From Acidobacteriota bacterium (GTDB taxonomy: Bacteria; Actinomycetota; Actinomycetes; Actinomycetales; Microbacteriaceae): a stretch of 64,000 nucleotides of DNA. The notes beneath the pieces are model-generated. The model was not told the DNA's origin. It was given only the letters and a program-made list of their open reading frames with translations, and made no database searches. This document shows, piece after piece, positions 11,194 through 23,618 of this stretch. Both the position numbers and the translations under genes were made by a program. Numbering within the stretch: the first letter of the stretch is position 1; each line of letters opens with the position of its first letter. The stretch is from positions 1 to 64,000 of the forward strand of contig JABBOB010000007.1 of the NCBI GenBank assembly GCA_019352055.1, given 5' to 3'.

Positions 11194-12351
11194 TCAGCGG
11201 GTCGAGAAGATCGCGAGCAGGTCCGCGAACAGCGGGTGGGTCGGCTCGATGCCGGTCACCACGGTCACGGCGCCGTCCGGCTCCTCGTCGCGCAGGATGC
11301 GCTGCAGCTCGACGCTCTCGGCGTCGTCGGGCACGTCGAAGCGCAGCGCGTCCGCGATGCCCCGCAGCAGCGCGTCGCGCGGGAGGCCCCGCTCGGCCAG
11401 CTGCGCCGCCGGGCCGATGAACCGCTCGTTCCGGCTGAGCTTCCGGAGGGGGCCGCGTCCGACGCGCTCGACGGTGTCGGGCAGCTCGGGGTTCGACAGA
11501 CGGCCGAGGATCTTCTTCCCGTAGGCCGTCTGCTCGGCCTCGTCCAACCCGAACTTGGCGACCAGGAGGGACCGGGTCTCGCTGATCGCCGCCTCCACCT
11601 CGGCGCGGATCGTCGGGTCGGCGATCGCGTCGATGATCGAGGGGATGCCGCGTGCGAAGCCGTGGTAGGCGGCGGTCGCGTGGCCGGTGTTGACGGTGAA
11701 CAGCTTCCGCTCGATGAACGGCGCGAGGTCGTCGACCCAGTGCACGCCCACGATCTCGGGCGGGTTCCCGTCGAACGGGGTGCGATCGATGACCCACTCG
11801 TGGAACGGCTCGAGCACCACGTCGAGGCCTGCGTCCGGCGCCTGAGCGGGGACGATCCGGTCGATCGCCGTGTTCGCGAACGCGGCGACCGCGTCGAGAC
11901 GGTCGGCGTCCACCTCGGTCAGCGCGGCGCGCACCTCGGCCTCCAGCAGGTCGGTGGCGTTGATCGCGTTCTCGCACGCGAACACCGCGAGTCGGCCGCC
12001 GTCGATCGCGTCCTGGCCCGTCTCGATGCGCCGCTCGATGCCTCGTGCGATCACCGGCGCCACGAACGGCAGGACGCGAGGGCCGACCGCCGTCGTCACG
12101 ACGTCCGCGGTCGCGATCTCGTCGACCAGCCGCTCCTCGTCCGTGCGGCTGTTGATCGCCCGGAAGTCGGTGACGACCGTCGTGCGGCCTCCCTCGCCGA
12201 TCTCGGTGACCCGGTAGGAGTCCGCCGCGTCGAGCGCGTCGATGAGGGCGTCCGCGACGTCCGCGAACACCACCTCGAACCCGCTCTCGTGCAGGAGCTC
12301 CCCGACGAACCCGCGGCCGATGTTGCCTGCGCCGAAGTGCACCGCTTTCAT
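11194..12351 (-). CDS. mtlD: mannitol-1-phosphate 5-dehydrogenase
   Basis: [21 protein letters not shown]-terminus, [20 protein letters not shown]. Confidence 0.92.
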   Translation of the reverse strand: MKAVHFGAGNIGRGFVGELLHESGFEVVFADVADALIDALDAADSYRVTEIGEGGRTTVVTDFRAINSRTDEERLVDEIATADVVTTAVGPRVLPFVAPVIARGIERRIETGQDAIDGGRLAVFACENAINATDLLEAEVRAALTEVDADRLDAVAAFANTAIDRIVPAQAPDAGLDVVLEPFHEWVIDRTPFDGNPPEIVGVHWVDDLAPFIERKLFTVNTGHATAAYHGFARGIPSIIDAIADPTIRAEVEAAISETRSLLVAKFGLDEAEQTAYGKKILGRLSNPELPDTVERVGRGPLRKLSRNERFIGPAAQLAERGLPRDALLRGIADALRFDVPDDAESVELQRILRDEEPDGAVTVVTGIEPTHPLFADLLAIFSTR

Positions 12352-12402
12352 GCCCCGGACGCTAGCGCGTCCGCGCGTACCGGTGCTCGGAGGGCGGGGC
12401 GC

Positions 12403-12750
12403 TCAGAGCGCGCCGACCACCGAGAGGAAGAACGCGAGCTGGCTGAGCGACAGCGCCTCCGACGCGCAGAGGGCCAGCACGAGCACCAGGGCGAACCCGA
12501 GCGGGCGCCGCGTCCTCCCCAGCACGACCGCTGCCGCGTAGGCGACGACCGGGATCGCGATGCCGAGCAGCAGCACGACCCACGCCGTCGCGGTCAGCCC
12601 CGAGCCCAGCACGCCCGCGAACCCGAGCCAGACGACCAGGTTCGAGACCGCGCCGTACACCTGCCAGAGGAAGGCGAGCAGGAAGGCGAGCGCGATGCCG
12701 ATCCGCGCCCCGCGGCGTGCACGTGGCGGGGCGACGACCTCGGCGCTCAT
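12403..12750 (-). CDS. small membrane protein of unknown function
   Basis: ORF with several hydrophobic helices; ATGA overlap with the upstream ORF. Confidence 0.65.
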   Translation of the reverse strand: MSAEVVAPPRARRGARIGIALAFLLAFLWQVYGAVSNLVVWLGFAGVLGSGLTATAWVVLLLGIAIPVVAYAAAVVLGRTRRPLGFALVLVLALCASEALSLSQLAFFLSVVGAL

Positions 12751-13169
12751 CCACCCGCCAGGATCGCGGGCCACGGCACGAGCAGCACCGCACCGAGGAC
12801 GAGGACCGCGAGGCGCCGCGAGGGCACCCGGACGCGCCAGCAGATGATCGCGAACCACGCGACCGGCGCCAGGACGGCCAGCACCCTGCCGGCGACGTTC
12901 AGCACGAACGACGCGATCTCGATGGGCGAACCCGAGCCGGGATCGATGGAAGCGGCGATCTGCAGCTCGAACGCACTGCGGATCCAGAACGCGGTCTCGA
13001 TCACGGCGACGCCCCCGAGGACGCCGAGCACGAGCAGAGCGAAGCCCCCACCGGAGGCGGCCCCCGCCCCGGCCGGCCGGTCGTCGATCAAGGGGGCCGG
13101 ACGCTTCGGCGCCGCCAGAGCGGCGTCCCGGTCCCAGGACAGGGCGTCCTCATCGGTCGGATCGGTCAT
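12747..13169 (-). CDS. membrane protein of unknown function
   Basis: MTDPTDEDALSWDRD acidic N-terminus then TM helices; overlaps the downstream small membrane ORF by 4 nt. Confidence 0.65.
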   Translation of the reverse strand: MTDPTDEDALSWDRDAALAAPKRPAPLIDDRPAGAGAASGGGFALLVLGVLGGVAVIETAFWIRSAFELQIAASIDPGSGSPIEIASFVLNVAGRVLAVLAPVAWFAIICWRVRVPSRRLAVLVLGAVLLVPWPAILAGG

Positions 13170-13218
13170 GGCCCCTCGATCCTCCCCCACCCGGAGGCCG
13201 GCTCGCGCCGCAGGCCGC

Positions 13219-13614
13219 TCAGGCGTCCGTGATCCGCAGCACCACGCTGCCGGCGGCGTCGCCCCGTGCGACCAGGCGCTCGACCGCCGTGAAGGCACGG
13301 AACTGCCAGCCGTACTTGCGGCGGTGCCCTTCGAGCAGCCGGTGCTGCTCGTCCGGGTCCGCGACCACCTCCGCGCGTGCCGCGATCGTCGCAGCGCCGG
13401 GCCGGACGCGTCCGCGGGCGTCGCACTCCCGCAGCTCCACCCGCGGGTCGTTCCGGATCCGCTTCGTCTTGCCGGCGACCGCTCCGGTCGTCACGACGAG
13501 CGCATCACCGGCCGGCGCGATCCAGACGGCCGTCGGCACACCGACGCCCGAGCGCCGGAACGTGGTCAGCGACACGTAGCGGCGACGACCGACGGCACGA
13601 AGCTCCGGGCTCAT
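13219..13614 (-). CDS. PPOX-class (F420/FMN-type) oxidoreductase
   Basis: YVSLTTFRRSGVGVPTAVWIAPAGDALVVTTGAVAGKTKRIRNDPRVELRECDARG is typical of the PPOX split-barrel family. Confidence 0.85.
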   Translation of the reverse strand: MSPELRAVGRRRYVSLTTFRRSGVGVPTAVWIAPAGDALVVTTGAVAGKTKRIRNDPRVELRECDARGRVRPGAATIAARAEVVADPDEQHRLLEGHRRKYGWQFRAFTAVERLVARGDAAGSVVLRITDA

Positions 13615-13656
13615 GCCTGCACCGTACGCGCGGACACGTGCGGTTGGCTGGCCCAC

Positions 13657-14058
13657 ATGGTTCCGAAGCGCGCCCTCATCCGTGCCCTGGTGGCAGCCGG
13701 GTTCGCAGGCATGGGTGCGACCCATTTCGTGCCGAGCGTCGCGAAGGGGATGTCGGCGATGATCCCGCCCGCGATCCGCCGGCGCAGCCCCGTGCAGGCG
13801 AAGACGCTCGTCCGCATCACCGGGGTGTGCGAGCTCGCCGGCGCGGCCGGGCTGCTCATGCGGCCGACCCGGCCGATCGCGGCGGCTGCGCTGATCGTCT
13901 TCCTCGCCGCCGTCTTCCCGGCGAACGCCTACGCGGCCCGGGACCCCGAGCGTTTCGGCCCCGTCGCCGTCCCGCTGGTGCCCCGCGCCGCGGCCCAGGT
14001 CGTGCTCGCCGCGCTCGTCGCCGTCGCCGGGACGGGCGCTCGGTCGATCAGCCGCTGA
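13657..14058 (+). CDS. DoxX-like membrane protein
   Basis: 4-TM ORF with AAGFAGMGATHFVPS and RITGVCELAGAAGLL. Confidence 0.75.
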   Translation: MVPKRALIRALVAAGFAGMGATHFVPSVAKGMSAMIPPAIRRRSPVQAKTLVRITGVCELAGAAGLLMRPTRPIAAAALIVFLAAVFPANAYAARDPERFGPVAVPLVPRAAAQVVLAALVAVAGTGARSISR

Positions 14059-15109
14059 AGCGGGCGACGAGCGGAGCCAGGTCGGCCGTGCGGACCGGCA
14101 CCTCGCGCACGTCCCTGCCCGGGTACGGCGCCTCGATCATGCTGCCGCCGCCCGAGTAGATGGCGACGTGGTAGTAGTCGCCGCTGCCGTAGAACAGCAG
14201 GTCGCCGGGCTTCGCGTCGGCGTACGGCACGAGCAGCCCCTGGCTGCGCGCCAGCTGGTACTGCACGTTCACGCCGTGACCGCCGATGTTCCGACCGGCG
14301 GCCGCGTAGGCGCCCATGGTCAGACCGGAGCAGTCCCACGAGCTCGGCCCGGCGGCGCCGAACACGTACGGGTCGCCGATCTGGGCGCGCGCGAAGGCGA
14401 CGACCTTGGCGGCGACCGACGCGTTCGCCGGCATCGCCGTGTACGCGCTCACGAGAGCCGTGCTCGATCCGGGCGACTGCTTCTCCTGCGCCTTGGCGAC
14501 GAGCATCGTCGCCGCGGCGGCCGACTGCTTCGCCGCGTCGTAGAGGGCCTTCGCCTGCTGCTCCTCACCGGCGAGCCGGTCGGCGGCGGACTTCGCCTGC
14601 TGAGTGAGGTCGTCGGCCTGCGCCTGGTCCTGCTTCGCGGTGGCTGCGAGCTGGCCCGTATCCGCGGTCATCTCGGACATCCGGCTGAGGTGGTAGAGCA
14701 CCGAGCTGGCACCGTCTCCGGACAGGAGCACCGCGGTGGTCTGCCCGACGGAGCCGCCGGTGCGGGCGAGCTGGGCCGCGACCGCCGCAGCCCGCGCCCG
14801 GGAGGCGTCGGCGACGAGCGTCGCCCGGTCGGCCGCGGTGCGGAGGTCGGTGTACGCCTTCTGTGCCGCAGCGGTGTGCTGCTTCGCCTCGAGGTAGGCC
14901 TCGTCCGCCTTGGCGGCGGTCTTCCCTGCGGTCTCGGCCTGCACGCGGAGCGAGCTGATGCAGGAGGTCAGGGCGGAGCCGGACAGGCCCGTCGGATCGG
15001 TGCACGCGAGCGAGGCGGCGGATGCGGTCGTGAGTCCAGCGGCGGCGATGGCACCGGCGACGGTGGCCGTGATCGCGAATCCTGCGATGTTCCGGGCTCG
15101 GAATTGCAC
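14048..15109 (-). CDS. secreted NlpC/P60 peptidoglycan endopeptidase with N-terminal coiled coil
   Basis: Signal-peptide-like N-terminus; C-terminal GDPYVFGAAGPSSWDCSGLTMGAYAAAG...KPGDLLFY...HVAIYSGGGSMIEAP. Confidence 0.92.
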   Translation of the reverse strand: MQFRARNIAGFAITATVAGAIAAAGLTTASAASLACTDPTGLSGSALTSCISSLRVQAETAGKTAAKADEAYLEAKQHTAAAQKAYTDLRTAADRATLVADASRARAAAVAAQLARTGGSVGQTTAVLLSGDGASSVLYHLSRMSEMTADTGQLAATAKQDQAQADDLTQQAKSAADRLAGEEQQAKALYDAAKQSAAAATMLVAKAQEKQSPGSSTALVSAYTAMPANASVAAKVVAFARAQIGDPYVFGAAGPSSWDCSGLTMGAYAAAGRNIGGHGVNVQYQLARSQGLLVPYADAKPGDLLFYGSGDYYHVAIYSGGGSMIEAPYPGRDVREVPVRTADLAPLVARFSG

Positions 15110-15469
15110 GGGGTGGTTCCTCCTGGTTTCGCAGCGCGGTCACCGTGGGGTACGGCTCCAGGACCCGTCAGAGCGCACAGAGGGCAGGGGTAGGCGGTGT
15201 GTGCAATGGGCGACGGGGTGGTCGCGATGTCGTGATCGGCAAGGTGGGGTGGCCGACCGCGGGCGAAGCTAGCAGTGCCGATGAGTCTCCGCACACCCTG
15301 GGCGTTATCAGACCGTGACGTGAATGCGGCGTGTCGCTCTCATTCGCGCCCCACGTGATGCGATATTGCCCAGGAAACCCAGGTCACGCGAGGGATTCAC
15401 CACGCCGCGTGGAGCGCGGGGGAATGGCTCGCTGCAGGACCGACCCACTTCCACCCGGCGGAAGCCCGA

Positions 15470-16600
15470 TCAGCCGAAGTGCGCCGCCTGCGCGACGAGG
15501 TCCAGTGTGCGGACGGGTGCCCCGCGCACCCTCGCGCCGGGATAGGGGGCCTCCAGCATCAGGCCGTTCCCGGCGTCGATCGTGACGTGGTACATGTCCC
15601 CGTGCCCGTCCGTGTAGAACAGCAGGTCACCGGGCTTCGCGTCCGCGATCGCGACCAGATCGCCGTTCGAGCGCGCGAGGTCGTACTGCGCGGTGGCCGA
15701 GTGGATGCCGATGGACACGCCCGCCGCTGCGTAGGCCGCGAGGGTGAGTCCCGAGCAGTCGTAGGCGTCCGGGCCCGCAGCCCCGAAGACGTAGGGCTTG
15801 CCGATCTGGGCGAGCGCGAACCGTACGACCCGCGCGCCGACCGAGGTGCCTGCGGGGGCCGCTCCGGCGCTGGGGAGGCATGCTGCGACCGGCGCGGTGC
15901 CCACGGAGGCGCAGACGGCCGGATCACCGGCCGTCTGCGCGAGCAGGGCGCTCTGCTCGCGCAGTGCGGCGTCGACCGCGGTCTTCGCCGTCGCCGCGAT
16001 CTTCCTGGCGGCGGCAGCGGCCGCGGTCGCGTGGCCCGCGGTCGCGGCGGCATCGGCGGCGGCCGAGGCGGCGGCCTCCTGCGAGCGCCGGGCGGCGACC
16101 TCCGCGGTCCGTGCCTCCGCGAAGAGCAGCTGCGACTGCATGGACAGCTGCGCCGTCGTGGAGAGGCCGCCGAGCATCTCCTCCGCCGACCGGGCGTTGA
16201 GCAGCAGGTCGAGCGGCAGAGTGCCCAGGTTCGTCCGGGCGAGTTGCGCAGCGAACGCGGAGGCGGAGGCGCGGGTCTCCACGGCGTCCTGCGCGGCGAA
16301 CGCTGCCGCCGTCCTCGCGTCGGCGAGCGCCTGCGCTGCGGCCTCCGACGCCGCCTTCGCGGCGTCGGCCCGCTCGTCGGCCTGCTCGGCGGTCTTCCCC
16401 TCCTGCTCCGCCTCGCGCTGCAGCGCGACGATTCGGGTGGCGAGCTCGCGGGCACGCGTCCCGTCGGTCGACGCGAGACTCGCTGACGGCGACGGGCTCG
16501 TCCGGGGAGAGTCCGCCAGGGCGGCCGACGGCGATCCGAGTACGAGCGCGACGGTGATCAGCGCTGCGGCGGGTCCGCCCGCTCGCGTCCGTGCAGCCAT
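15470..16600 (-). CDS. secreted NlpC/P60 peptidoglycan endopeptidase, paralogue of the neighbouring gene
   Basis: GKPYVFGAAGPDAYDCSGLTLAAYAAAG...KPGDLLFYTDGHGDMYHVTIDAGNGLMLEAPYPGARVRGAPVRTLDL. Confidence 0.9.
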   Translation of the reverse strand: MAARTRAGGPAAALITVALVLGSPSAALADSPRTSPSPSASLASTDGTRARELATRIVALQREAEQEGKTAEQADERADAAKAASEAAAQALADARTAAAFAAQDAVETRASASAFAAQLARTNLGTLPLDLLLNARSAEEMLGGLSTTAQLSMQSQLLFAEARTAEVAARRSQEAAASAAADAAATAGHATAAAAAARKIAATAKTAVDAALREQSALLAQTAGDPAVCASVGTAPVAACLPSAGAAPAGTSVGARVVRFALAQIGKPYVFGAAGPDAYDCSGLTLAAYAAAGVSIGIHSATAQYDLARSNGDLVAIADAKPGDLLFYTDGHGDMYHVTIDAGNGLMLEAPYPGARVRGAPVRTLDLVAQAAHFG

Positions 16601-16820
16601 CGCCGGCTCTCCCGCGGGCAGCACGACGTGGAGGACTCCACTCGTGCGTTCGGGGCGCCCGCGTGCTGTACGTCTCGGCGCGGGTCGGGTGGCCCGCGAT
16701 GGCGCGACTGTAGCGACCGGATCTGCGAGGCGCACCGCCCAGGGGCACATCGAGCGGATTCGGGCCCGGACCAGGGACGACCGAGCAGGCCGCGGGCACT
16801 CCGGCAGGCCACACGCACTC

Positions 16821-16853
16821 CGGCAGGCTCCCAGACGCTCCGGGAGCCTGCCG
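16821..16853 (-). terminator. probable hairpin terminator downstream of ilvC
   Basis: Perfect 12-bp inverted repeat CGGCAGGCTCCC / GGGAGCCTGCCG with a 9-nt loop, 3' of ilvC (stop at 16884). No U-tract. Confidence 0.6.
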
Positions 16854-16883
16854 AAGTGGAATCAGCCTGCTGAGGTGCTCGGA

Positions 16884-18452
<1,569 letters not shown>

Positions 18453-18456
<4 letters not shown>

Positions 18457-20381
18457 TCGGTCACATCCCCCGCGGCCAGGTCGGGGTCGATTCCGGAGCC
18501 GGGCGCCTCGTCGTCCCAGGCGGGCGCGTGGTCCCGGGCGTACTGGACACCGGAGTTGCTCACGCCCTGCGGCACCATCGGCCACACCATCGCGTCCGCC
18601 GAGACGACGAAGTCGATGACGACCGGGCGGTCGTTCGTCTCGAGCGCCAGCCGGATCGCCGCGTCGACGTCCTCCTCCTTCTCCACCCGGATCCCGAGCG
18701 CCCCGTAGGCGTCCGCGAGCTTCACGAAGTCCGGCACGCGCGCGGTGCCGTGACCGGTGTTCAGGTGGGTGTTGGAGTAGCGGCCGTCGTAGAACAGCGT
18801 CTGCCACTGGCGCACCATGCCCAGCGACGAGTTGTTGATGATCGCGACCTTGATCGGGATCTGGTTGATGACGCAGGTGGCGAGCTCCTGGTTCGTCATC
18901 TGGAAGCAGCCGTCGCCGTCGATCGCCCAGACCACACGGTCGGGCTGCGAGACCTTGGCGCCCATCGCGGCCGGCACGGCGTAGCCCATGGTCCCGGCGC
19001 CGCCCGAGTTGAGCCAGGAGTTCGGGCGCTCGTAGCCGATGAACTGCGCGGCCCACATCTGGTGCTGGCCGACGCCGGAGGCGTAGACCGCCTCGGGGCC
19101 GGAGAGCTCGCCGATCCGGGTGATCACGTGCTGCGGGGACAGCAGGCCGTCGGTCGTCTTCGAGTAGCCGAGCGGGAACTCGGCCTGCAGCTCGCGGAGC
19201 CGCGCCCACCAGGACGCGTAGGGGGCGGCCGGCCGCGCGCCGAGCTCTCGGAAGGCCGCGGCGAGGTCGCCGAGCACCTCCTTCGCGTCGCCCACGATGG
19301 GCACCTCCGCGATGCGGATCTTGCCGATCTCCGCCGGGTCGATGTCGATGTGCACGACCTTCGCCTCCGGGGCGAACAGCGACGCCTTGCCGGTGACGCG
19401 GTCGTCGAACCGGGCGCCGATGGCGATCAGCAGGTCGGACTCCTGCAGCGCGAGCACCGCGGGCACCGTGCCGTGCATGCCGGGCATCCCGAGGTTCGAG
19501 GGGTGGCTGTCCGGGAAGGCGCCCCGCGCCATCAGCGTGGTGACGACGGGCGCCCCGGTGAGGTCGGCGAGCACGCGGAGCTCCTCCGACGCGCGCGCGC
19601 GGATCACGCCGCCGCCGACGTACAGGACGGGCCGCTTGGCGGCGGCGAGCAGCTGGGCGGCGGCCTGCACCTGCTTGCCGTGCACCTTCGCGATCGGCCG
19701 GTAGCCGGGCAGGTCGAGCTTGACCGGCCACACGAACGGCGCCGTGGCCTGCTGCGCGTCCTTGGTGATGTCGACGAGCACCGGGCCCGGGCGCCCGGTG
19801 GAGGCGATGTGGTAGGCGGACGCGATCGCCAGCGGGATGTCCTCCGCCTTCTTCACGAGGAACGAGTGCTTCGTGACCGGCATCGTGATGCCGACGATGT
19901 CCGCCTCCTGGAACGCGTCCGTACCCATCAGCGTCGAGAACACCTGACCGGTGATCGCCAGCAGCGGCACCGAGTCCATGTAGGCGTCCGCGATCGCGGT
20001 GACGAGGTTGGTCGCACCGGGGCCCGAGGTGGCGATGGCGACGCCCACCCTGCCGGACGCGGCCGCGTAGCCCTCGGCCGCGTGGCCGGCGCCCTGCTCG
20101 TGCCGCACGAGGATGTGGCGCAGCGTCTTCGCGTTCAGCAGCGGGTCGTAGACGGGCAGGATCGCACCGCCCGGCAGCCCGAAGACGTCGGTGACACCGA
20201 GCAGCTCGAGCGTGCGGACGACCGCCTCCGCTCCGGTGATCAGCTCGGGCTCGGGCGCACGCGTGGCGTGCTGGTCACCGCCGGTCGCGCGCGCGGGGGC
20301 GCGCACCGGGGACGGTGACGGGGTGGTCGGTGAGGACAACGGGATTCCCTTGGGACGGAAGGAGTGAGACCGCCGCGTCAA
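18453..20381 (-). CDS. ilvB: acetolactate synthase large subunit
   Basis: [31 protein letters not shown]-binding [16 protein letters not shown]...[12 protein letters not shown]. Confidence 0.95.
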
Positions 20382-22093
20382 CCGGTGACGGCGCCGACGG
20401 CTGCGGACTGCACGAGCTTGGAGTACTTCGCGAGCACGCCACGGGTGTACCGGGGCGGCAGAGGGGCCCAGCCGTTTCGGCGGGCTTCGAGCTCTGCCGG
20501 GTCGACGAGGAGATCGAGCGTACGCGAGGCGATGTCGACCCGTATCGGGTCACCGTCTTTCAGGAAGGCGATCGGACCTGCGTCCACCGCTTCCGGCGCG
20601 ATGTGGCCGATGCACAGGCCGGTTGTGCCGCCCGAGAATCTGCCGTCGGTGAGCAAGAGTACATCCTTGCCGAGCCCTGCCCCCTTGATCGCTGCGGTGA
20701 TCGCGAGCATCTCGCGCATCCCCGGACCGCCCTTGGGGCCCTCGTACCGGATGACGACGACGTCGCCGGCGTGGATCTCGCCGTTCGTCAGCGCGTCCAT
20801 CGCGCCGCGCTCGCGCTCGAAGACCCGCGCGGGGCCCTCGAAGACCGCTGCGTCGAAGCCCGCGGTCTTCACGACCGCCCCCTCCGGTGCGAGCGAGCCC
20901 TTGAGGATCGTGAGGCCGCCGGAGGCGTGGATCGGGTCGTCGAGGGTGCGGAGGACCGTGCCGTCGAGCGGCGCGATGTCCATCTCGGCGAGGTTCTCCG
21001 CGACCGTCTTCCCGGTGACGGTCAGGCACTCGCCGTTCAGCAGCCCCGCGTCGAGCAGCGCCTTCATGACGACGGGGACGCCTCCGACGCGGTCGACGTC
21101 GTTCATCACGAAGCGGCCGAACGGCTTGAGGTCGCCGATGTGCGGCACCTTCGACCCGATCCGGTTGAAGTCGTCGAGCGTCAGGTCCACCTCCGCCTCG
21201 TGGGCGATGGCGAGCAGGTGGAGGACGACGTTCGTGGAGCCGCCGAACGCCATCGCGACGGCGATCGCGTTCTCGAACGCCGGCTTCGTGAGGATGTCGC
21301 GGGCCGTGATGCCCTTCCTCAGCAGGTTCACGACGGCCTCGCCGGAGCGGTGCGCGAGGTAGTCGCGACGGCGGTCCGCGCTGGGCGGCGCCGCCGAGCC
21401 GGGCAGCGCCATGCCGAGCGCCTCCGCGACGGACGCCATCGTGTTCGCGGTGTACATGCCGCCGCAGGAACCCTCGCCCGGCGCGAAGGCGCACTCGATG
21501 CGCTTCGCGTCCTCCGCGCTCATCTTCCCGGCCTTGACCGCACCGACGGCCTCGAACGAGTCGATGATCGTGATGTCCTTCTCGGTGCCGTCGGAGAGCT
21601 TGACCCAGCCCGGCGCGATCGAACCGGAGTAGACGAAGACGCTGGCGAGGTCGAGGCGAGCCGCCGCCATCAGCATGCCCGGCAGCGACTTGTCGCAGCC
21701 GGCCAGCAGCACGGAGCCGTCGAGACGCTCGGCCTGCATGACGGTCTCGACGCTGTCGGCGATGACCTCGCGGCTCACCAGGGAGAAGTGCATGCCCTCA
21801 TGGCCCATCGAGATGCCGTCGGAGACGCTGACCGTGCCGAACTGCAGGGGGTAGCCGCCACCGGAGTGCACGCCCTCCTTCGCCGCCTGCGCGAGCCGGT
21901 CGAGGCTCAGGTTGCAGGGCGTGATCTCGTTCCAGGACGAGGCGATGCCGATCTGGGGCTTGTCCCAGTCCGCGTCGCCCATCCCGACGGCGCGGAGCAT
22001 GCCACGGGAGGTCATCGCCTCGATGCCGTCGGTGACGACGCGAGAGCGCGGCTTGATGTCGACGGCGGCGTCGTTCCCGGGCGTTTCAGACAT
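20378..22093 (-). CDS. ilvD: dihydroxy-acid dehydratase
   Basis: [53 protein letters not shown]. Confidence 0.95.
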   Translation of the reverse strand: MSETPGNDAAVDIKPRSRVVTDGIEAMTSRGMLRAVGMGDADWDKPQIGIASSWNEITPCNLSLDRLAQAAKEGVHSGGGYPLQFGTVSVSDGISMGHEGMHFSLVSREVIADSVETVMQAERLDGSVLLAGCDKSLPGMLMAAARLDLASVFVYSGSIAPGWVKLSDGTEKDITIIDSFEAVGAVKAGKMSAEDAKRIECAFAPGEGSCGGMYTANTMASVAEALGMALPGSAAPPSADRRRDYLAHRSGEAVVNLLRKGITARDILTKPAFENAIAVAMAFGGSTNVVLHLLAIAHEAEVDLTLDDFNRIGSKVPHIGDLKPFGRFVMNDVDRVGGVPVVMKALLDAGLLNGECLTVTGKTVAENLAEMDIAPLDGTVLRTLDDPIHASGGLTILKGSLAPEGAVVKTAGFDAAVFEGPARVFERERGAMDALTNGEIHAGDVVVIRYEGPKGGPGMREMLAITAAIKGAGLGKDVLLLTDGRFSGGTTGLCIGHIAPEAVDAGPIAFLKDGDPIRVDIASRTLDLLVDPAELEARRNGWAPLPPRYTRGVLAKYSKLVQSAAVGAVTG

Positions 22094-22108
22094 GGCTGAA
22101 GTTTATGG

Positions 22109-22134
22109 CCCGGGATCGGCAGGCCGATCCCGGG
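22109..22134. terminator. perfect hairpin between the LLM gene and ilvD (terminator or 5' regulatory element)
   Basis: CCCGGGATCGG / CCGATCCCGGG 11-bp perfect inverted repeat, 4-nt loop, 15 nt before the ilvD start. Confidence 0.55.
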
Positions 22135-22204
22135 CTGTGCCACCCCCACGGCCCTGAACGGGCCTCGGCGAGCGGCCTGTCTCGTCCTGCTCGTCGAGAG
22201 GGCG

Positions 22205-23581
22205 CTACCGGGTCAGGCGGGCGCCGAAGTGGTCGGAGAGGTGCGGGCCGCCGCCGATCAGCTGCTCGCGGAGGGTGCCCTCCGAGGGCACCTCCGGGAG
22301 TCGGCCCCGGCGTCGCAGCTCGGGCACGACCCAGTGCGCGAAGTCCTCGAGGTCGGTCGGGGCGAAGATCGGCTCGAGCAGGAAGCCGTCGAGGTCCGTC
22401 TCGTCCATCAGCGACTCGAGCTCGTCCGCGACCTCCGTCACCGACCCGGTGACCTGGAAGCCGCGGGTGCCGCGCCCCTTCAGCTGGTCGAGGATCTGCC
22501 GGACCGTCGGCGCCGGCGAGCCGTCCTTCGGGAGGAAGCGGTCGATGTTGCTCTGCCCCAGCTGGCCGACCTTGCCGTCGTCGGCGAGCTGCTCGAGCGA
22601 TCGGTCGGGGTCGAGCGACAGCAGGTCGATGCCCGTGTTGCCGGAGTAGAGCACGTTCACGACCTCGTCCGTCTGCAGCGCGTCGAACTCTGCACGCTGC
22701 GCGACCGCGGCCTCGTGCGTCTCCCCGACGGTCACGGTGACGCCGACCATGATCCGGATCGAGTCGGGGTCGCGCCCCTCCGCGGCCGCCCGCGCCCGGA
22801 TGTCGGCCACGTTCGCCTTCGTCGCCGCGACCGTCGTGCCCTGCACGAACACGCACTCGGCGTTGTGGGCGGCGTAGGCGCGACCGCGGGCGGAGGTGCC
22901 CGCCTGGAACAGCACGGGCGTGCGCTGCGGGGACGGCGTCGTGGCGTACCAGCCGCCGGAGCGGTAGTACTCCCCCGAGAACTCGATCTCGTGCACCTTG
23001 TCCGGGTCCGCGTAGCGGGCCGCCTCCCGGTCCTCCAGCACCGCGTCGTCGTCCCACGCGGTCTGCCAGAAGCGCAGCGCCAGCTCCAGGTACTCGTCGG
23101 CCTGGTCGTACCGGTCGTCGTGCTTGCGCATCTCGTCGTGCCCGAACAGCCGAGCGATGGTGTCCTGGGACGATCCGGTCACGATGTTCCAGCCGATCCG
23201 GCCGCCCGTGAGGTGGTCGAGGGTCGAGAAGGTGCGCGCGGTCTGGACGGGGTGGTCGAGGCCCGTGCCGGAGGTGAACACGAAGCCGAGCCGCTTCGTC
23301 TCGTACGCGAGGACCGGGATGAGGTAGCTCGGGTCGATGCCGGGGAAGTTGATCCCGCCGGTCACCGAGAGCGGATGGAGGACGCCCTGCACCGTCGGAT
23401 AGCCGTAGCCGCCCGCGAAGAAGAGGAAGTCGAAGCCGGCGTCGTCCAGCAGCTTCGCGACCTCCACCCAGTACCTCGGGTCCCGGTACTCGATCGACCG
23501 GCTCCTCGGGTGCGGCCAGCTGAGCGTGCCGCCCACCTGCACCGCCGCCACCTCGAACACCCCGAGCCGCATCCGCTTCAT
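22205..23581 (-). CDS. LLM-class FMN-dependent monooxygenase (NtaA/SnaA/DszA type)
   Basis: TSGTGLDHPVQTARTFSTLDHLTGGRIGWNIVTGSSQDTIARLFGHDEM..RYDQADEYLELALRFW and PVLFQAGTSARGRAYAAHNAE. Confidence 0.9.
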   Translation of the reverse strand: MKRMRLGVFEVAAVQVGGTLSWPHPRSRSIEYRDPRYWVEVAKLLDDAGFDFLFFAGGYGYPTVQGVLHPLSVTGGINFPGIDPSYLIPVLAYETKRLGFVFTSGTGLDHPVQTARTFSTLDHLTGGRIGWNIVTGSSQDTIARLFGHDEMRKHDDRYDQADEYLELALRFWQTAWDDDAVLEDREAARYADPDKVHEIEFSGEYYRSGGWYATTPSPQRTPVLFQAGTSARGRAYAAHNAECVFVQGTTVAATKANVADIRARAAAEGRDPDSIRIMVGVTVTVGETHEAAVAQRAEFDALQTDEVVNVLYSGNTGIDLLSLDPDRSLEQLADDGKVGQLGQSNIDRFLPKDGSPAPTVRQILDQLKGRGTRGFQVTGSVTEVADELESLMDETDLDGFLLEPIFAPTDLEDFAHWVVPELRRRGRLPEVPSEGTLREQLIGGGPHLSDHFGARLTR

Positions 23582-23618
23582 CTCTGCTCCTGTTCTTCCG
23601 TTCCTAGGACGGGCCGTC

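Noticed and set aside
10687-14058. 1123-aa plus-strand ORF
   Set aside because: Mostly antisense to serA, mtlD and small membrane genes; only its last ~133 aa (13657-14058, DoxX-like) look real.
15110-15470. Possible c-di-AMP (ydaO) riboswitch upstream of the NlpC/P60 gene
   Set aside because: Such riboswitches often precede NlpC/P60 genes in actinobacteria, but I could not match the conserved core by eye; needs Infernal RF00379.
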